The notes beneath the pieces were generated by a model. That model had not been told where the DNA came from, searched no databases, and saw only the letters and a list, made by a program, of their open reading frames with translations. A stretch of 64,000 nt of DNA from Acidobacteriota bacterium (lineage in GTDB: Bacteria > Acidobacteriota > Thermoanaerobaculia > Multivoradales > Multivoraceae): NCBI GenBank assembly GCA_029263415.1, contig JAJCXN010000015.1, forward strand, positions 308,282 through 372,281, given 5' to 3'. Of the stretch, positions 40,518-50,867 are shown in pieces (the stretch's first letter is position 1; each line of letters opens with the position of its first letter). Made by a program: the position numbers and the translations under genes.

Positions 40518-43074
40518 TCAAAAAGAGTCCCTTGCGGCGGATCTCGATTGGACGATTCGAAGCGCCAAAGCGACCCTCATTCTTCGACTGATCCACGGCA
40601 AGCGCCCAAAACCGAAACGCTTCGTCGCCATGAAACTGTTGCGGCACCGTCACTCGGTACACACCCTCGCCCATAGGCACTGCAGCGATGGTCGTTTCTT
40701 CACCTTTCTCGTTGCGCGCTCGTGCCTGGACTCCAACCACCATGTAGTCATCGCTCACCTTCATTTGGATGACTGCAGGATTGCCCTTCTCGAAATCGAC
40801 GTCCTGCCTTTCATCAAACGGCAAGAACTGTGGTTCTCGACGGTCACGCCGACTTAGGTCCTCACGCAACCTTGCGCGCAAGCGCTCCACTCGGTCTCTG
40901 AATGGGACTGGAATCTTCCGATTCTCTAGCATCTGGAGGCCAACATGCGGCTCGCCGGCGGCGATCGTCATCTCCGCCTCCTGAAAGACGCCCTGCCCCG
41001 TTTGTGCTGCATTGCTCATCCGCGCAATGCGCTGAAAGCGCGCACGCAACCGAGGACGGTCAGGCCATACCCGGCGAAGAGCTTCAGCCGCCTCGCGGGC
41101 AGCGCGAAGTTCTCCCGCGCCGACGAGTCGATCAATCCGTTCCTCAGCATTGCGAGCCGCCCGTTCTTTGGCGTTGATCGAGCGAGCAATATCGGGTTGT
41201 GACTGCACCAGCTCAAAGGCGATTGTCAGGGCTTCGGCCGGGTCGGACGACGCCAACGCACTTTCGAAGCGAGCCATCGCCACCGACGCAGAGCGGGCCG
41301 AGGTGAGCACCGCAGCCCGATCCGCATCCACCACAAGTGCCCGCTCCTCCTGAGGCGACAACTGGTTCAGAATCGAGTCAAGGGTACTGCGATCTCCCTT
41401 GGCGATTGCGGTCTGAAGAGCGTCTGCAACCCGCATCACTTTCTGTTGAAGGAGCTGGTCTCGCAGCACTGCGATCTGCGTCGCTACATCCGGCGACAGC
41501 GTTGGTTGCTCAGCGCCTCTCTCGCCGTCCAGGACCTCATCGATCTCGGCGAGCTTCTCGCCGAGCAACTCCCAGTCTCCGACGTCGAGGGCAGCAACCG
41601 CAGACGCCACTAGGTCCGCTACCGGATCTGAATCACTGGCAACCGCGACCGCGGACGCCTGAGTTCCTTCTTGATCACCGTCGGCTGCCACCGCGCCAAC
41701 ACCAGCAGAGTTCTCTTCAGGTAACGCCTCACCATCACCACCTCGGGTTGCCAGCACCACCGCGAGAATCAACAGCAAGCCACCGAACACCGCGGCGACC
41801 GCGACCAACGGGTTGAACTTCTTGGCGGGAGCCGCTGCGGTCTGAACCGCTGCAGCCTGCCCGTGTGCAGTTTGCGCAAGATCCGCGGAGGTAGCAGAGA
41901 GACCCGTCTGTTGCACACCGCCATTGGGTGTCTTCATCAGGCCATTCTCGCCAGCCCGCAAGACATCCGAGTCGGCCTCGGAAGCGGTCTGGGCAGCCGG
42001 GTTTGCGCCGTCCTGGTTGGTCGCTTCCATAATCACAGTGGCGCCGCCAGTGCCTTGGTCTGCCGGGATCTCCGTTGAGCCCGCCGGAAAGAGGTCGTCG
42101 ATTCCCGCTTGAGTGCCGGTGCCTGGTTTTGCCGCCGCCTCTGCGCGCAACCGATCGCGAAGATCGATCAGCGCCTGCACTTCATCCGGGTTCTCCGAAA
42201 GCCCGACCTCCTTGTGCACAGCCTCCAACGCCTCAACCATCTCTTCGGCGTCTTGGTAGCGGTCATCCGGTTTCTTTGCCAGCGCCTTGAGCACAATCTG
42301 GCGCAGCGATTCAGGAACTTTGCGCTCAGGATCTGACTCATCGAAACTGAGCGGGTCGCGAAACAAGTGCCCAGCAATCACCGACGACACATCGGATCCA
42401 GTGATCGGGTGTTCGTTGGTCAAGAACTTGTAGAGAACGATGCCGAACGAATAGAGATCCGAGCGGCGATCAATGCCCGAACCGGAGGCGTCTTGAAACA
42501 TCTCGGGTGGGGCGTACTTGTACTTGCCCAAGAAGGTGCCGGTCTTGGTGACGCCCTCGGCGTCATCGTTCTGCACCAGTTTGGCGATCCCCAGATCGAT
42601 CAGCTTGACCAGTGAACGACCGCGCAGGTCGCGGGTCAACATCAAGTTGTCCGGCGAAATGTCACGATGAACAAAACCGGCCTCATGCAGGGCGCCAAGC
42701 GCTTCCAGCGACTGAGTAGCGATCTCGACGGCCAGACCGACGGACGGTGGACCGGAGTGATGGAGAACGTCATCCAAGTTTAAGCCGTCAATGAACTCCA
42801 TGACGATAAATCCGTTTCCGGATTCGTCGGAGCTGAAGTCATAGAGCTGCGCGATGTTTGGGTGGCGGAGCTTGATCGCAATGCGCGCCTCACGGATGAA
42901 GCGATCGACCGCACACAACTCGTCGTTTTGGCCCAGCGAAGGACGCATGACCTTGATGACGCGCACTTCGTGCAAGAGGCGGTGGCGGACCTTATAGATA
43001 GCCCCCATCCCACCTTCACGAATCTTCTCGAGAACCTCGTACTTGCCCTCGAGTTCGGGCATCGGAAAAGCCAC
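40504..43074 (-). CDS. Hanks-type Ser/Thr protein kinase with transmembrane helix
   Basis: 856 residues, GTG start with GGAG six to seven bases upstream. Kinase domain 10-270: Gly loop KIREGGMGAIYKV, Lys41 in VIKVM, catalytic HRDISPDN (136-143), DLG in place of DFG (160-162), and APE-like YAPPEM. A Gly/Thr/Ala-rich juxtamembrane stretch follows, then one membrane helix near 422-446 (VAAVFGGLLLILAVVLA). The external part is helical with repeated ERA/ARA motifs and a C-terminal beta domain with VKVSDDYMVVGVQARARN. PASTA repeats are absent. It probably signals envelope state; substrates unknown. Confidence 0.92.
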   Translation of the reverse strand: MAFPMPELEGKYEVLEKIREGGMGAIYKVRHRLLHEVRVIKVMRPSLGQNDELCAVDRFIREARIAIKLRHPNIAQLYDFSSDESGNGFIVMEFIDGLNLDDVLHHSGPPSVGLAVEIATQSLEALGALHEAGFVHRDISPDNLMLTRDLRGRSLVKLIDLGIAKLVQNDDAEGVTKTGTFLGKYKYAPPEMFQDASGSGIDRRSDLYSFGIVLYKFLTNEHPITGSDVSSVIAGHLFRDPLSFDESDPERKVPESLRQIVLKALAKKPDDRYQDAEEMVEALEAVHKEVGLSENPDEVQALIDLRDRLRAEAAAKPGTGTQAGIDDLFPAGSTEIPADQGTGGATVIMEATNQDGANPAAQTASEADSDVLRAGENGLMKTPNGGVQQTGLSATSADLAQTAHGQAAAVQTAAAPAKKFNPLVAVAAVFGGLLLILAVVLATRGGDGEALPEENSAGVGAVAADGDQEGTQASAVAVASDSDPVADLVASAVAALDVGDWELLGEKLAEIDEVLDGERGAEQPTLSPDVATQIAVLRDQLLQQKVMRVADALQTAIAKGDRSTLDSILNQLSPQEERALVVDADRAAVLTSARSASVAMARFESALASSDPAEALTIAFELVQSQPDIARSINAKERAARNAEERIDRLVGAGELRAAREAAEALRRVWPDRPRLRARFQRIARMSNAAQTGQGVFQEAEMTIAAGEPHVGLQMLENRKIPVPFRDRVERLRARLREDLSRRDRREPQFLPFDERQDVDFEKGNPAVIQMKVSDDYMVVGVQARARNEKGEETTIAAVPMGEGVYRVTVPQQFHGDEAFRFWALAVDQSKNEGRFGASNRPIEIRRKGLFLRRRG

Positions 43075-43391
43075 ACGTGTCTCCGATGAATTCGGACGGA
43101 AAAGGAAGCTGCTACCAGATCACGGTTGAACCGCAAAAGCCGACCCGCGCGGGTGCACGGAATAGCGAGGCCTGCACTCGAGCGCGACTTGAGTCACGCC
43201 ACCAAGCCCTGTCTAGACGTTAAGCCCAAAGGCCATGGAAGACCGAACTCGACTCACTAAGCGGTGCCGTCTGTTGCGACCATTGCAATGCGGCTACACA
43301 ACTAGCGAGACCTCAAACATCCAGCCCACGGCCCAGTGGCGTCAGGCTAGCGCTCGACCTAGGCCCTGTCAAACCCAATGAACGTACAGCT
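43075..43391. other. Intergenic region between kinase and bactofilin-domain gene
   Basis: 317 bases upstream of the kinase start, downstream of the bactofilin-domain gene. No gene, hairpin or promoter boxes stand out. It should contain the kinase promoter. Confidence 0.5.
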
Positions 43392-44921
43392 TCAGCGCGA
43401 ACGATCGGGCTGGTCGTCGCTGGGATCATCCATCCAGTCCGACAGGTCTTCGTCATCAGCGCCAAACTCGACCCCGACGCTCAGACCGTCGTCCTCCGCC
43501 TCGGGGATCGGTGGCAGATCCGGGGGCGACACAAAGCCCGAGCCGGATTCAGCAGCAAGCCCGAGCCTCGAGTTAACGACTGCTCCTAGACCGACCGAGA
43601 CCGCAAAGAACTGGATGATCGCCGCGGTGAAGCCGAACAGAACGGTGACAAAGGCCGGGAGACCGATGGCGTCGAGCAAGTCGCCCGAAAGGCCCATTGC
43701 CCTTAGAGCCACAATACCGACCGCCAGCATCGCTAGTCCCGAACCGAGCCCCAAGCGTAGCTGGCTGCGAAGGACGTTGCCCACACCGAGGGCCACCGCC
43801 GAGTAGCCATAGAACAAGACCACCAGAAAACCGATCAACGCGAACGGCAGCAACAAGCACAGAATGACCAGGAACGGAATGCCGATGATCGAGATTGCCA
43901 GGACGATCATCACCGCCACTAAGGCCGGGATCGACAAAACCAGGATCAAGAAGCCGGTGAGGAACGACCGCAACGGTGCATCAAAAGCGACGTCGCGAAC
44001 CCGTTCGACCGGACGTTGCAAGATGAGGTACACCAATCCCGCAAGCACCACTAAGAACCCAGTGAAGAGCAGCGCCCAGAAGAACTGTACCCAGTCGGCC
44101 CAGCCGAAGATCGAGCCGATTGTTTGGCTACGCTCAAAGCCTCTGAAGTCACCCATATCAAAGGAAGCGCCGCCGTCTCTGGAGCCGCCAACATAGGCGC
44201 CCGGATGATCGTAGATCTGACCACCGACGCTCGAGACGTCGCCTTCCACTCGAGCGTGCGGCCCCAGCTCCACATCGCCACCAAAAGCGGTGACATTCCC
44301 TGAAACGCGCCCATTGATCTTGCACTCACCACCGAAAGTGGTGACATCACCAACCACGTCTCCATCGATCTTCGCGCCGCCTGCGACCACCACCACATCG
44401 GCCACGGTCTCCCGCGAGCGAACCTTGATCGTGCTACCAAATCCGAACTTCTCGTTCGGCTTACGAGCCCTTGCCCGTTCAACCCAGCCGTCGTCGTCGC
44501 GCTCGAAGCCTTCTTGGTCATCAGCTCGGTCGCGCTCCACATCGCGCAACGTCCGTTCGAGTTCGCGACGTGTTTCTTCAAGCCGTTCGGTTTCTTCTTG
44601 GACGGCTTCGATGCGCGCTTCTTCCGCTTCCTGTGCGCGCCGGTCGATCTCTTCGAGACTCTCGTTGAGTCGCTCGCGCTGCCGCGCTAGTTCTTCGATC
44701 TCGCGCCCGATGGCCTCCGCGGCGCTTGCCTCCGGAGCAGTGGGCACTTCCGGCGGCGTTTGCTCCGCGGGCTGCGCAGCAGGCGCCTGGGAAGGCGTTT
44801 GCACGGCAAGCCCAAACACCGGAGTCATGGGCATCACAGAGAGTCCGCTCACCAACGTCAAGATGAAGAGCACGATCACCCGCAACTGACTTCTCCGTTG
44901 CGCGATCACCTTAGGCCACAC
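43392..44921 (-). CDS. Membrane protein with coiled coil and bactofilin-like beta-helix
   Basis: 509 residues. Signal or anchor at the N-terminus (VIVLFILTLVSGLSVMPM), a Pro/Ala/Glu stretch, a coiled coil (REIEELARQRERLNESLEEI and on to about 140), then a polymer-forming beta-helix at about 165-235 with the repeat pattern AKIDGDVVGDVTTFGG, CKINGRVSGNVTAFGG, ARVEGDVSSVGG. After that come about five membrane helices and an acidic tail. Bactofilins form cytoskeletal filaments; a secreted, membrane-linked version with pores or anchors is unusual. The start overlaps the upstream gene by 11 bases. Confidence 0.8.
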   Translation of the reverse strand: MWPKVIAQRRSQLRVIVLFILTLVSGLSVMPMTPVFGLAVQTPSQAPAAQPAEQTPPEVPTAPEASAAEAIGREIEELARQRERLNESLEEIDRRAQEAEEARIEAVQEETERLEETRRELERTLRDVERDRADDQEGFERDDDGWVERARARKPNEKFGFGSTIKVRSRETVADVVVVAGGAKIDGDVVGDVTTFGGECKINGRVSGNVTAFGGDVELGPHARVEGDVSSVGGQIYDHPGAYVGGSRDGGASFDMGDFRGFERSQTIGSIFGWADWVQFFWALLFTGFLVVLAGLVYLILQRPVERVRDVAFDAPLRSFLTGFLILVLSIPALVAVMIVLAISIIGIPFLVILCLLLPFALIGFLVVLFYGYSAVALGVGNVLRSQLRLGLGSGLAMLAVGIVALRAMGLSGDLLDAIGLPAFVTVLFGFTAAIIQFFAVSVGLGAVVNSRLGLAAESGSGFVSPPDLPPIPEAEDDGLSVGVEFGADDEDLSDWMDDPSDDQPDRSR

Positions 44922-45522
44922 CCAGAGAAGCGGAGCCGTACGCCCGACGCGCCTGCGGCGCAGGCAACAACCGCTCGAGACTCAACAGCGCTAGTGCCGC
45001 TATGAGCAAGCTCGCAGCCCCCACCAGCAACGACCAAGGCGAATACGCAAAGGCGGTCGCCTCGCGCGCTTCGAGCAAGATCTGGCCAGCACCACCCACC
45101 ACATCAGCAGCCGCTTCGGGCACAACAACGGTCATCTGTCCGATAAGACCTGCCACTCCAACAACGCTGGCGGTTTCCGTCGGCGGGACACCGAGGAGTG
45201 CTGCATAGACGAAAGCTCCAATCCAGCACAGAAGAATCGACGCTGCAATCAACGTTGCCGCGTTGCGCAGCGACCAACGATCCTTGGAACGGGCATCGTG
45301 CTCGATTCTCTCGATCAAACGCTGAGCAAACGCTTTGGCAGTGACAGGCGCTGCTTGCGCTTCGGGCAAGTGCGACAGCAACTCCAACAGTGCTCGCTCT
45401 GATCGAGACTCCTCTCCAGCGTCCTCGGCTGCCAACCACTCAAGCAGATCACGGTCTAGGCTCGTTAGCTGCTCGCTAGCGGCCTGGCACGGATTGTCGT
45501 GGTTTGGTTGGGTGGGCTTCAT
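44911..45522 (-). CDS. Probable anti-sigma factor / membrane regulator
   Basis: 203 residues. A soluble acidic N-terminal part of about 85 residues (LTSLDRDLLEWLAAEDAGEE) precedes one firm membrane helix (ATLIAASILLCWIGAFVYAALLG) and two further hydrophobic stretches (VVGVAGLIGQMTVVVPEAAADVV, SLLVGAASLLIAALALLSLERLL). It lacks the HxxxCxxC zinc motif of many anti-sigma factors. It lies 472 bases downstream of an ECF sigma gene on the same strand and overlaps the bactofilin gene. The role is inferred from position and topology only. Confidence 0.5.
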   Translation of the reverse strand: MKPTQPNHDNPCQAASEQLTSLDRDLLEWLAAEDAGEESRSERALLELLSHLPEAQAAPVTAKAFAQRLIERIEHDARSKDRWSLRNAATLIAASILLCWIGAFVYAALLGVPPTETASVVGVAGLIGQMTVVVPEAAADVVGGAGQILLEAREATAFAYSPWSLLVGAASLLIAALALLSLERLLPAPQARRAYGSASLGVA

Positions 45523-45994
45523 GAGAATTGCGCGGAGAATTTCGCCTGAAAGTTGACTGCAATGCGGGGAACTTGACCTGCTACGTCTGGGAAACTTGGC
45601 CTGCGGTCGGCCATTGTATTGCCAACTCGCGTGTCCAGCGCATCAAAGGTTCCTACGGACATGGGGGACTACGCCGCTGCTACGAGCCGAGTTTCACCCA
45701 AATCGACAACGAGCAGCACCAGCCGTAGGTGCTACGCAGCGCTAACAGCGGACATGTGGGCATCACCGGGGCATCACCTACGTGGACCGATCAACGGCCC
45801 ACTCCAAGTGCGCTCTCAACAGCCGCCAACACGGACCCGATCTGGCGAGCCAGGAGACCACGCTGTTGAGATCCGCGACCTTCAAACCAGCGCCCGACCA
45901 AGTACGGCTCAATCGAGGAACCATGCACCCATCTGGACAACTAGGCTGAGCTAGACAACGGTGCTGAGCTAGACAACCGTGCTGAACTCGACAA
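45523..45994. other. Gap between ECF sigma and anti-sigma-like gene
   Basis: 472 bases without a convincing gene. It holds most of an 18-bp minisatellite (45945-46016) and a short 11-bp duplication, GGGCATCACC at 45758-45767 and 45769-45778. An internal ECF-type promoter could lie here, but I see no clear boxes on the minus strand. Confidence 0.5.
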
Positions 45995-46016
45995 CTATGC
46001 TGGGCTAGACAACAAG
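45945..46016. repeat. 18-bp minisatellite across the ECF sigma stop codon
   Basis: Four 18-bp units: 45945-45962, 45963-45980, 45981-45998 and 45999-46016, built on GCTGAGCTAGACAAC; a degenerate fifth may precede them. The last unit encodes the C-terminal LSSPA and the stop of the sigma factor. Read on beyond the stop, the units continue as LSSSAR and LSSSAP. Confidence 0.85.
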
Positions 46017-46714
46017 GCCGCGAGATCCCGTCGCGCACGATGAATCTTGGTCTTGACCGTGCCCAGCGGCTGATCGGTGACCTCGGCCACTTCAACGTAG
46101 GAAAGGCCCTCGACGAAACGTAGGGTGAGCACCTCACGGTAGTCGGGCTTCAAGCGAACCATCGCCTGCTGCAACAGCTGCCCGAGCTGTAGCCCCTCGA
46201 CCCGTCGATCTGGGCTCAAACACTCGTCGTCCTCGACTGTGTCGATCCAGGAGCGCTGGCCCGTCTCCCCACGATCCAAAGCCTCGGTTGGCAACTGCTT
46301 GCGTCGCAGATGGTCGATAGCGGTGTTGCTGGCAATCTTGAACAGCCAGCTGGCCAGTCTTCGCGACGGATCGAACGTATGGAGTGCACGATGCGCTTTG
46401 ATGAAGGTTTCTTGCGCCAGATCTTCAGCCAAGCTCTGATCGCGCACCTTGCGCACGATCAAGCTCAGTACCGGCCGCTGATAGCGCACTACGATTTGTT
46501 CGAACGCCGCCATGGAGCCGCGATTGGCCGCACGCACCCACTCAGCTTCGCGCTTGATTACCGCTTGAACCTTGAGTTCATCGGCGGTCAGCGCGGGTGT
46601 GCGGGGTGCCGCCTCAGCTGCCGGAACCAGTGACTCGATCGTCAACCAGGACCGGTCGCGCGGTAACGCTAAGGCCCCACCGAGGCCATCGAAAGTGTCT
46701 GCGTGAGCGTTCAT
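45995..46714 (-). CDS. ECF RNA polymerase sigma factor
   Basis: Region 2: AFEQIVVRYQRPVLSLIVRKV, DLAQETFIKAHRALHTFDP and the -10 recognition segment RLASWLFKIASNTAIDHLRRK. Region 4: MVRLKPDYREVLTLRFVEGLSYVEVAEVTDQPLGTVKTKIHRARRDL. Both are typical RpoE-like. Region 1.1 and 3 are absent. Start uncertain: ATG at 46714 (MNAHADTF, 239 residues) is used, ATG at 46762 is also open, and neither has a clear ribosome site. The N-terminal 60 residues before region 2 are longer than usual. The next genes downstream are a probable anti-sigma protein and a bactofilin-domain membrane protein. Confidence 0.92.
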   Translation of the reverse strand: MNAHADTFDGLGGALALPRDRSWLTIESLVPAAEAAPRTPALTADELKVQAVIKREAEWVRAANRGSMAAFEQIVVRYQRPVLSLIVRKVRDQSLAEDLAQETFIKAHRALHTFDPSRRLASWLFKIASNTAIDHLRRKQLPTEALDRGETGQRSWIDTVEDDECLSPDRRVEGLQLGQLLQQAMVRLKPDYREVLTLRFVEGLSYVEVAEVTDQPLGTVKTKIHRARRDLAALLSSPA

Positions 46715-46966
46715 CAACAAGTAGTACGTGCCAACACCACAAAAGATTTCGCCTGCTAACATTGATCTTGAGTTATCACCGGTCTTTTGGTCCCGACTCG
46801 CTTGCCGCGACTCCTCCTTTCCGCCGTTAGCTCCACCGACGCCACGCGACCCCGAGCGATCGCTAATCTGAGGTTCTCAAACGCCGTGCCGTCGTTAGGT
46901 CTCCTTAGACCGGCCGAGGCCCCAACGGCTCCTGTGCTCTGGGGCTGCGCCAACCTCTTCCTCACC

Positions 46967-46995
46967 TTCGACACAACTGCTTTCGACACAACTGC
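46967..46995. repeat. 14-bp direct repeat upstream of the cysQ-like gene
   Basis: TTCGACACAACTGC occurs at 46967-46980 and 46982-46995, one base apart. It lies 17-45 bases upstream of the ATG at 47012, so it could affect translation or regulation. Confidence 0.7.
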
Positions 46996-47011
46996 TAAGG
47001 CATCTCTTCTC

Positions 47012-48064
47012 ATGACGGACTCTGAAACACCGGTAGTCGCATCGCCATTCGATGGTGCCGATGGCGAACTCTTAGCAGCGGCTACCACCGCCGCCAACGC
47101 AGCGGCTCTGGTCTGTCGCACTGTGCAGGCCGAGTTGGTCAGCGCCGACACTTACACCAAGAAGGACCGCTCACCGGTGACGGTGGCCGACTTCGCCGCA
47201 CAAGCCGTGGTCTCCTATCGACTCCTACAGCAGTTCCCCCAGGTGCCAATGGTCGGCGAGGAGAGTTCGGCAGCTCTTCGTACCAACGAGGGGGCGGCGA
47301 TCAAGGAACAGGTGGTCCGGCACGCCCGGACCGTTCTCGGAGAGGGCGTCAGCGAAGCCGAAATCCTCGAAGCCATCGACTCAGGCGCAGACGCCGGCGG
47401 TGCCCACGGCCAGCGATGGGTGCTGGATCCCATCGACGGCACCAAGGGTTACCTGCGCAAGCAGCAATACGCGGTAGCGCTGGGCCTGCTCTCAGAAGGA
47501 GTACCAGTGTTAGGTGTGCTGGGTTGCCCCTCGATGGAGCGGAGCAACGAGGCGGAGGCTTCTGGCTGTTTGTTCTTCGCACGCCATGGCCAAGGAGCAT
47601 TCGAGGCCGCGATCGTGGACGATCCAGCAGCGTCAAACTCAGCCTTTGATGGTGCGGTCCGGCTCGGAGTCACCGAGGTCAACGATGCAGCAGGTGCAAC
47701 GTTCTGCGAATCGGTCGAATCCGGACACTCTTCCCACGATCGCCACTCGGCCATCGCCGCTCATCTCGGTGTGACCAAGCCATCCTTCCGCATCGACTCA
47801 CAATGCAAGTACGCAGCAGTCGCCCGGGGCCAAGCCAGCATCTACCTGCGCTTGCCCACATCCGACACGTACCAAGAGAAGATCTGGGATCACGTCGCCG
47901 GGTGGGCGGTCGTCACCGAAGCCGGGGGTACTGTCACCGATATCCATGGCAACCCGCTCGACTTCTCACTCGGCCGCACCTTGGCAAAGAACCGTGGCAT
48001 TGTCGCCACTAACGGCAAGCTACACGATCGCGTCATTAGCGCAATCGACGCCACCAAACCGTAG
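47012..48064 (+). CDS. 3'(2'),5'-bisphosphate nucleotidase-like phosphatase
   Basis: Inositol monophosphatase-superfamily enzyme of the CysQ/Hal2 type, which removes the 3' phosphate of PAP. Metal site motifs: [23 protein letters not shown], and [24 protein letters not shown]; later [22 protein letters not shown]. The ATG at 47012 gives 350 residues; the frame is open upstream to 46787 but lacks family sequence. The Hal2-like length and DPIDGTKG segment favour a PAP phosphatase over inositol phosphatase. It leads the dTDP-sugar genes. Confidence 0.85.
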   Translation: MTDSETPVVASPFDGADGELLAAATTAANAAALVCRTVQAELVSADTYTKKDRSPVTVADFAAQAVVSYRLLQQFPQVPMVGEESSAALRTNEGAAIKEQVVRHARTVLGEGVSEAEILEAIDSGADAGGAHGQRWVLDPIDGTKGYLRKQQYAVALGLLSEGVPVLGVLGCPSMERSNEAEASGCLFFARHGQGAFEAAIVDDPAASNSAFDGAVRLGVTEVNDAAGATFCESVESGHSSHDRHSAIAAHLGVTKPSFRIDSQCKYAAVARGQASIYLRLPTSDTYQEKIWDHVAGWAVVTEAGGTVTDIHGNPLDFSLGRTLAKNRGIVATNGKLHDRVISAIDATKP

Positions 48065-48095
48065 TCGCCTCCCACAACCAACAGGACAAATCTCG

Positions 48096-49175
<1,080 letters not shown>

Positions 49176-49270
49176 TTCTCGGGCGCCTGGACAGCAATCC
49201 AGCTCTCCGCCGCTCTCTCTTCCTCTCCCTTCTCTATACCCTCTTCCTGCTTCGAACTGCGAGCGATCTC

Positions 49271-50212
49271 ATGACGCCACATCCAAACGCCGAGCCAAAC
49301 GCCGCTCCATCCGGCGACCACGCATCCAACAACGAACTGCGCGGCATCCTGCTCGCTGGCGGTTCTGGCACACGCTTGCACCCGATCACCCTCGCGGTCA
49401 GCAAACAATTGCTACCGGTGTACGACAAGCCGATGATCTACTACCCGCTGTCGACCTTGATGATGGCCGGTATTCGCAAGGTGCTGATCATCAGCACACC
49501 GCACGACCTGCCAGCATTCGAACGGCTACTCGGCACCGGCGAATCGCTCGGACTCGAGCTGAGCTACGCCGCGCAACCCGAGCCGGAAGGCATCGCTCAA
49601 GCATTCTTGATTGGCGAGGAGTTCATCGATGGCAACCGCGCCGCACTCGCGCTGGGCGACAACATCTTCTACGGTCACCACCTCGGCGAGATCCTCCAGC
49701 GCGCCGCACAACGCACTGACGGCGGCACCGTCTTCGGCTATCGCGTCTCCGATCCAGAGCGCTACGGCGTGGTCGAGTTCGACCAAGACAAGAGTGTTAT
49801 TGCACTACACGAGAAACCTAAAGACCCGCCATCAAGCTACGCCGTTCCAGGTCTCTATTTCTATGACAACCGTGTGGTTGACATCGCCAAGAACCTAGCG
49901 CCATCGCCGCGCGGGGAACTGGAGATCACCGATCTCAACAAGAAGTACCTGCAAGAAGGCGAACTGCGCGTGGAACTCTTGGGCCGAGGCATTGCCTGGC
50001 TCGACACCGGCACTCACGAGTCCTTGTTGCAAGCGTCGAACTTCATCCAGGCGATCGAAGAGCGCCAGGGTCTGAAGGTCGCTTGCATCGAGGAAATCGC
50101 TTTTCAGATGGGATTCATCGATGCGACGCAAGCATCGGCCCTAGGACATGCGCTGAAGAACAAGGAGTATGGCCAGTACCTCTTAGACCGAATCCAGGAA
50201 GCGGGCCGATGA
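49271..50212 (+). CDS. rfbA: Glucose-1-phosphate thymidylyltransferase
   Basis: First step of dTDP-rhamnose synthesis: glucose-1-phosphate plus dTTP. Motifs: [60 protein letters not shown], and [14 protein letters not shown]. 313 residues; the first 20 ([16 protein letters not shown]) are a low-complexity leader not seen in most RfbA. It lies 95 bases after rfbB. Confidence 0.96.
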   Translation: MTPHPNAEPNAAPSGDHASNNELRGILLAGGSGTRLHPITLAVSKQLLPVYDKPMIYYPLSTLMMAGIRKVLIISTPHDLPAFERLLGTGESLGLELSYAAQPEPEGIAQAFLIGEEFIDGNRAALALGDNIFYGHHLGEILQRAAQRTDGGTVFGYRVSDPERYGVVEFDQDKSVIALHEKPKDPPSSYAVPGLYFYDNRVVDIAKNLAPSPRGELEITDLNKKYLQEGELRVELLGRGIAWLDTGTHESLLQASNFIQAIEERQGLKVACIEEIAFQMGFIDATQASALGHALKNKEYGQYLLDRIQEAGR

Positions 50213-50252
50213 GCGCGCAGGCGACGTTCGCTCTAGCGAGCGAGATAGTCAA

Positions 50253-50867
50253 ATGAAGGTCACGACCACTCCCCTAGAAGGTGTTGTGGTGATCGAACCA
50301 AGAGTGTTCCGAGACGACCGCGGTCTCTTTCTCGAGACGTACCACGTCAACAAGCTCGCGGACCAAGGCTTCACCGCCTCGTTTGTCCAAGACAATCACT
50401 CGCGCTCGATCAAGCACACCCTGCGCGGCCTGCACGCGCAACTCGAGAACCCCCAAGGCAAGTTGGTCAGTGTCGCCCTGGGAGAGGTATTCGATGTCGC
50501 AGTCGACATGCGCCCTGAGTCACCAACCTACAAACACTGGTACGGGCTCAAGCTAAGTGCTGAGAACCTGCTTCAGTTGTACGTGCCACCTGGCTTTGGC
50601 CACGGTTTCAGCGTCTTGTCCGATGACGCCGCCGTGCTCTACAAGTGCACCGAACTCTATGACCAGCCTGATGAGATCTGCATCCGTTGGAATGACCCAA
50701 CACTGATCCCCTGCGATGGCCTCGCCGAGCCCTCAAGCACCGCCGCCGGCATCGACTGGCATCTCGAGGGTTCAGCGCCGCTGCTGTCGCCTAAGGACGC
50801 GGTTGCTCCATTGCTCAGTGAACTTGAACCGCAGCTCCGCTCCACCGACGCTTATCGAGTGCGATGA
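50253..50867 (+). CDS. rfbC: dTDP-4-dehydrorhamnose 3,5-epimerase
   Basis: Third enzyme of dTDP-rhamnose synthesis. Motifs: DDRGLFLETYH, FVQDNHSRSIKHTLRGLHAQ (catalytic His), LVSVALGEVFDVAVDMR, YVPPGFGHGFSVLSDDAAVLYKC, and IRWNDPTLIP. 204 residues, slightly longer than usual at the C-terminus. Its stop overlaps the start of the DUF4301 gene as ATGA. Confidence 0.95.
   Translation: MKVTTTPLEGVVVIEPRVFRDDRGLFLETYHVNKLADQGFTASFVQDNHSRSIKHTLRGLHAQLENPQGKLVSVALGEVFDVAVDMRPESPTYKHWYGLKLSAENLLQLYVPPGFGHGFSVLSDDAAVLYKCTELYDQPDEICIRWNDPTLIPCDGLAEPSSTAAGIDWHLEGSAPLLSPKDAVAPLLSELEPQLRSTDAYRVR

Noticed and set aside
45560..45610. GGAACTT-like boxes on the plus strand suggesting a sigmaE-type promoter.
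   Set aside because: Spacing to a GTCTG box is about 10 instead of 15-16 bases and no plus-strand gene follows.
45778..46137. 119-codon minus-strand frame overlapping the ECF sigma gene.
   Set aside because: It overlaps the conserved region 4 of the sigma factor in another phase.
46787..47011. N-terminal extension of the cysQ-like protein.
   Set aside because: The frame is open, but it lacks family sequence and includes a tandem repeat; the ATG at 47012 starts right before family sequence.
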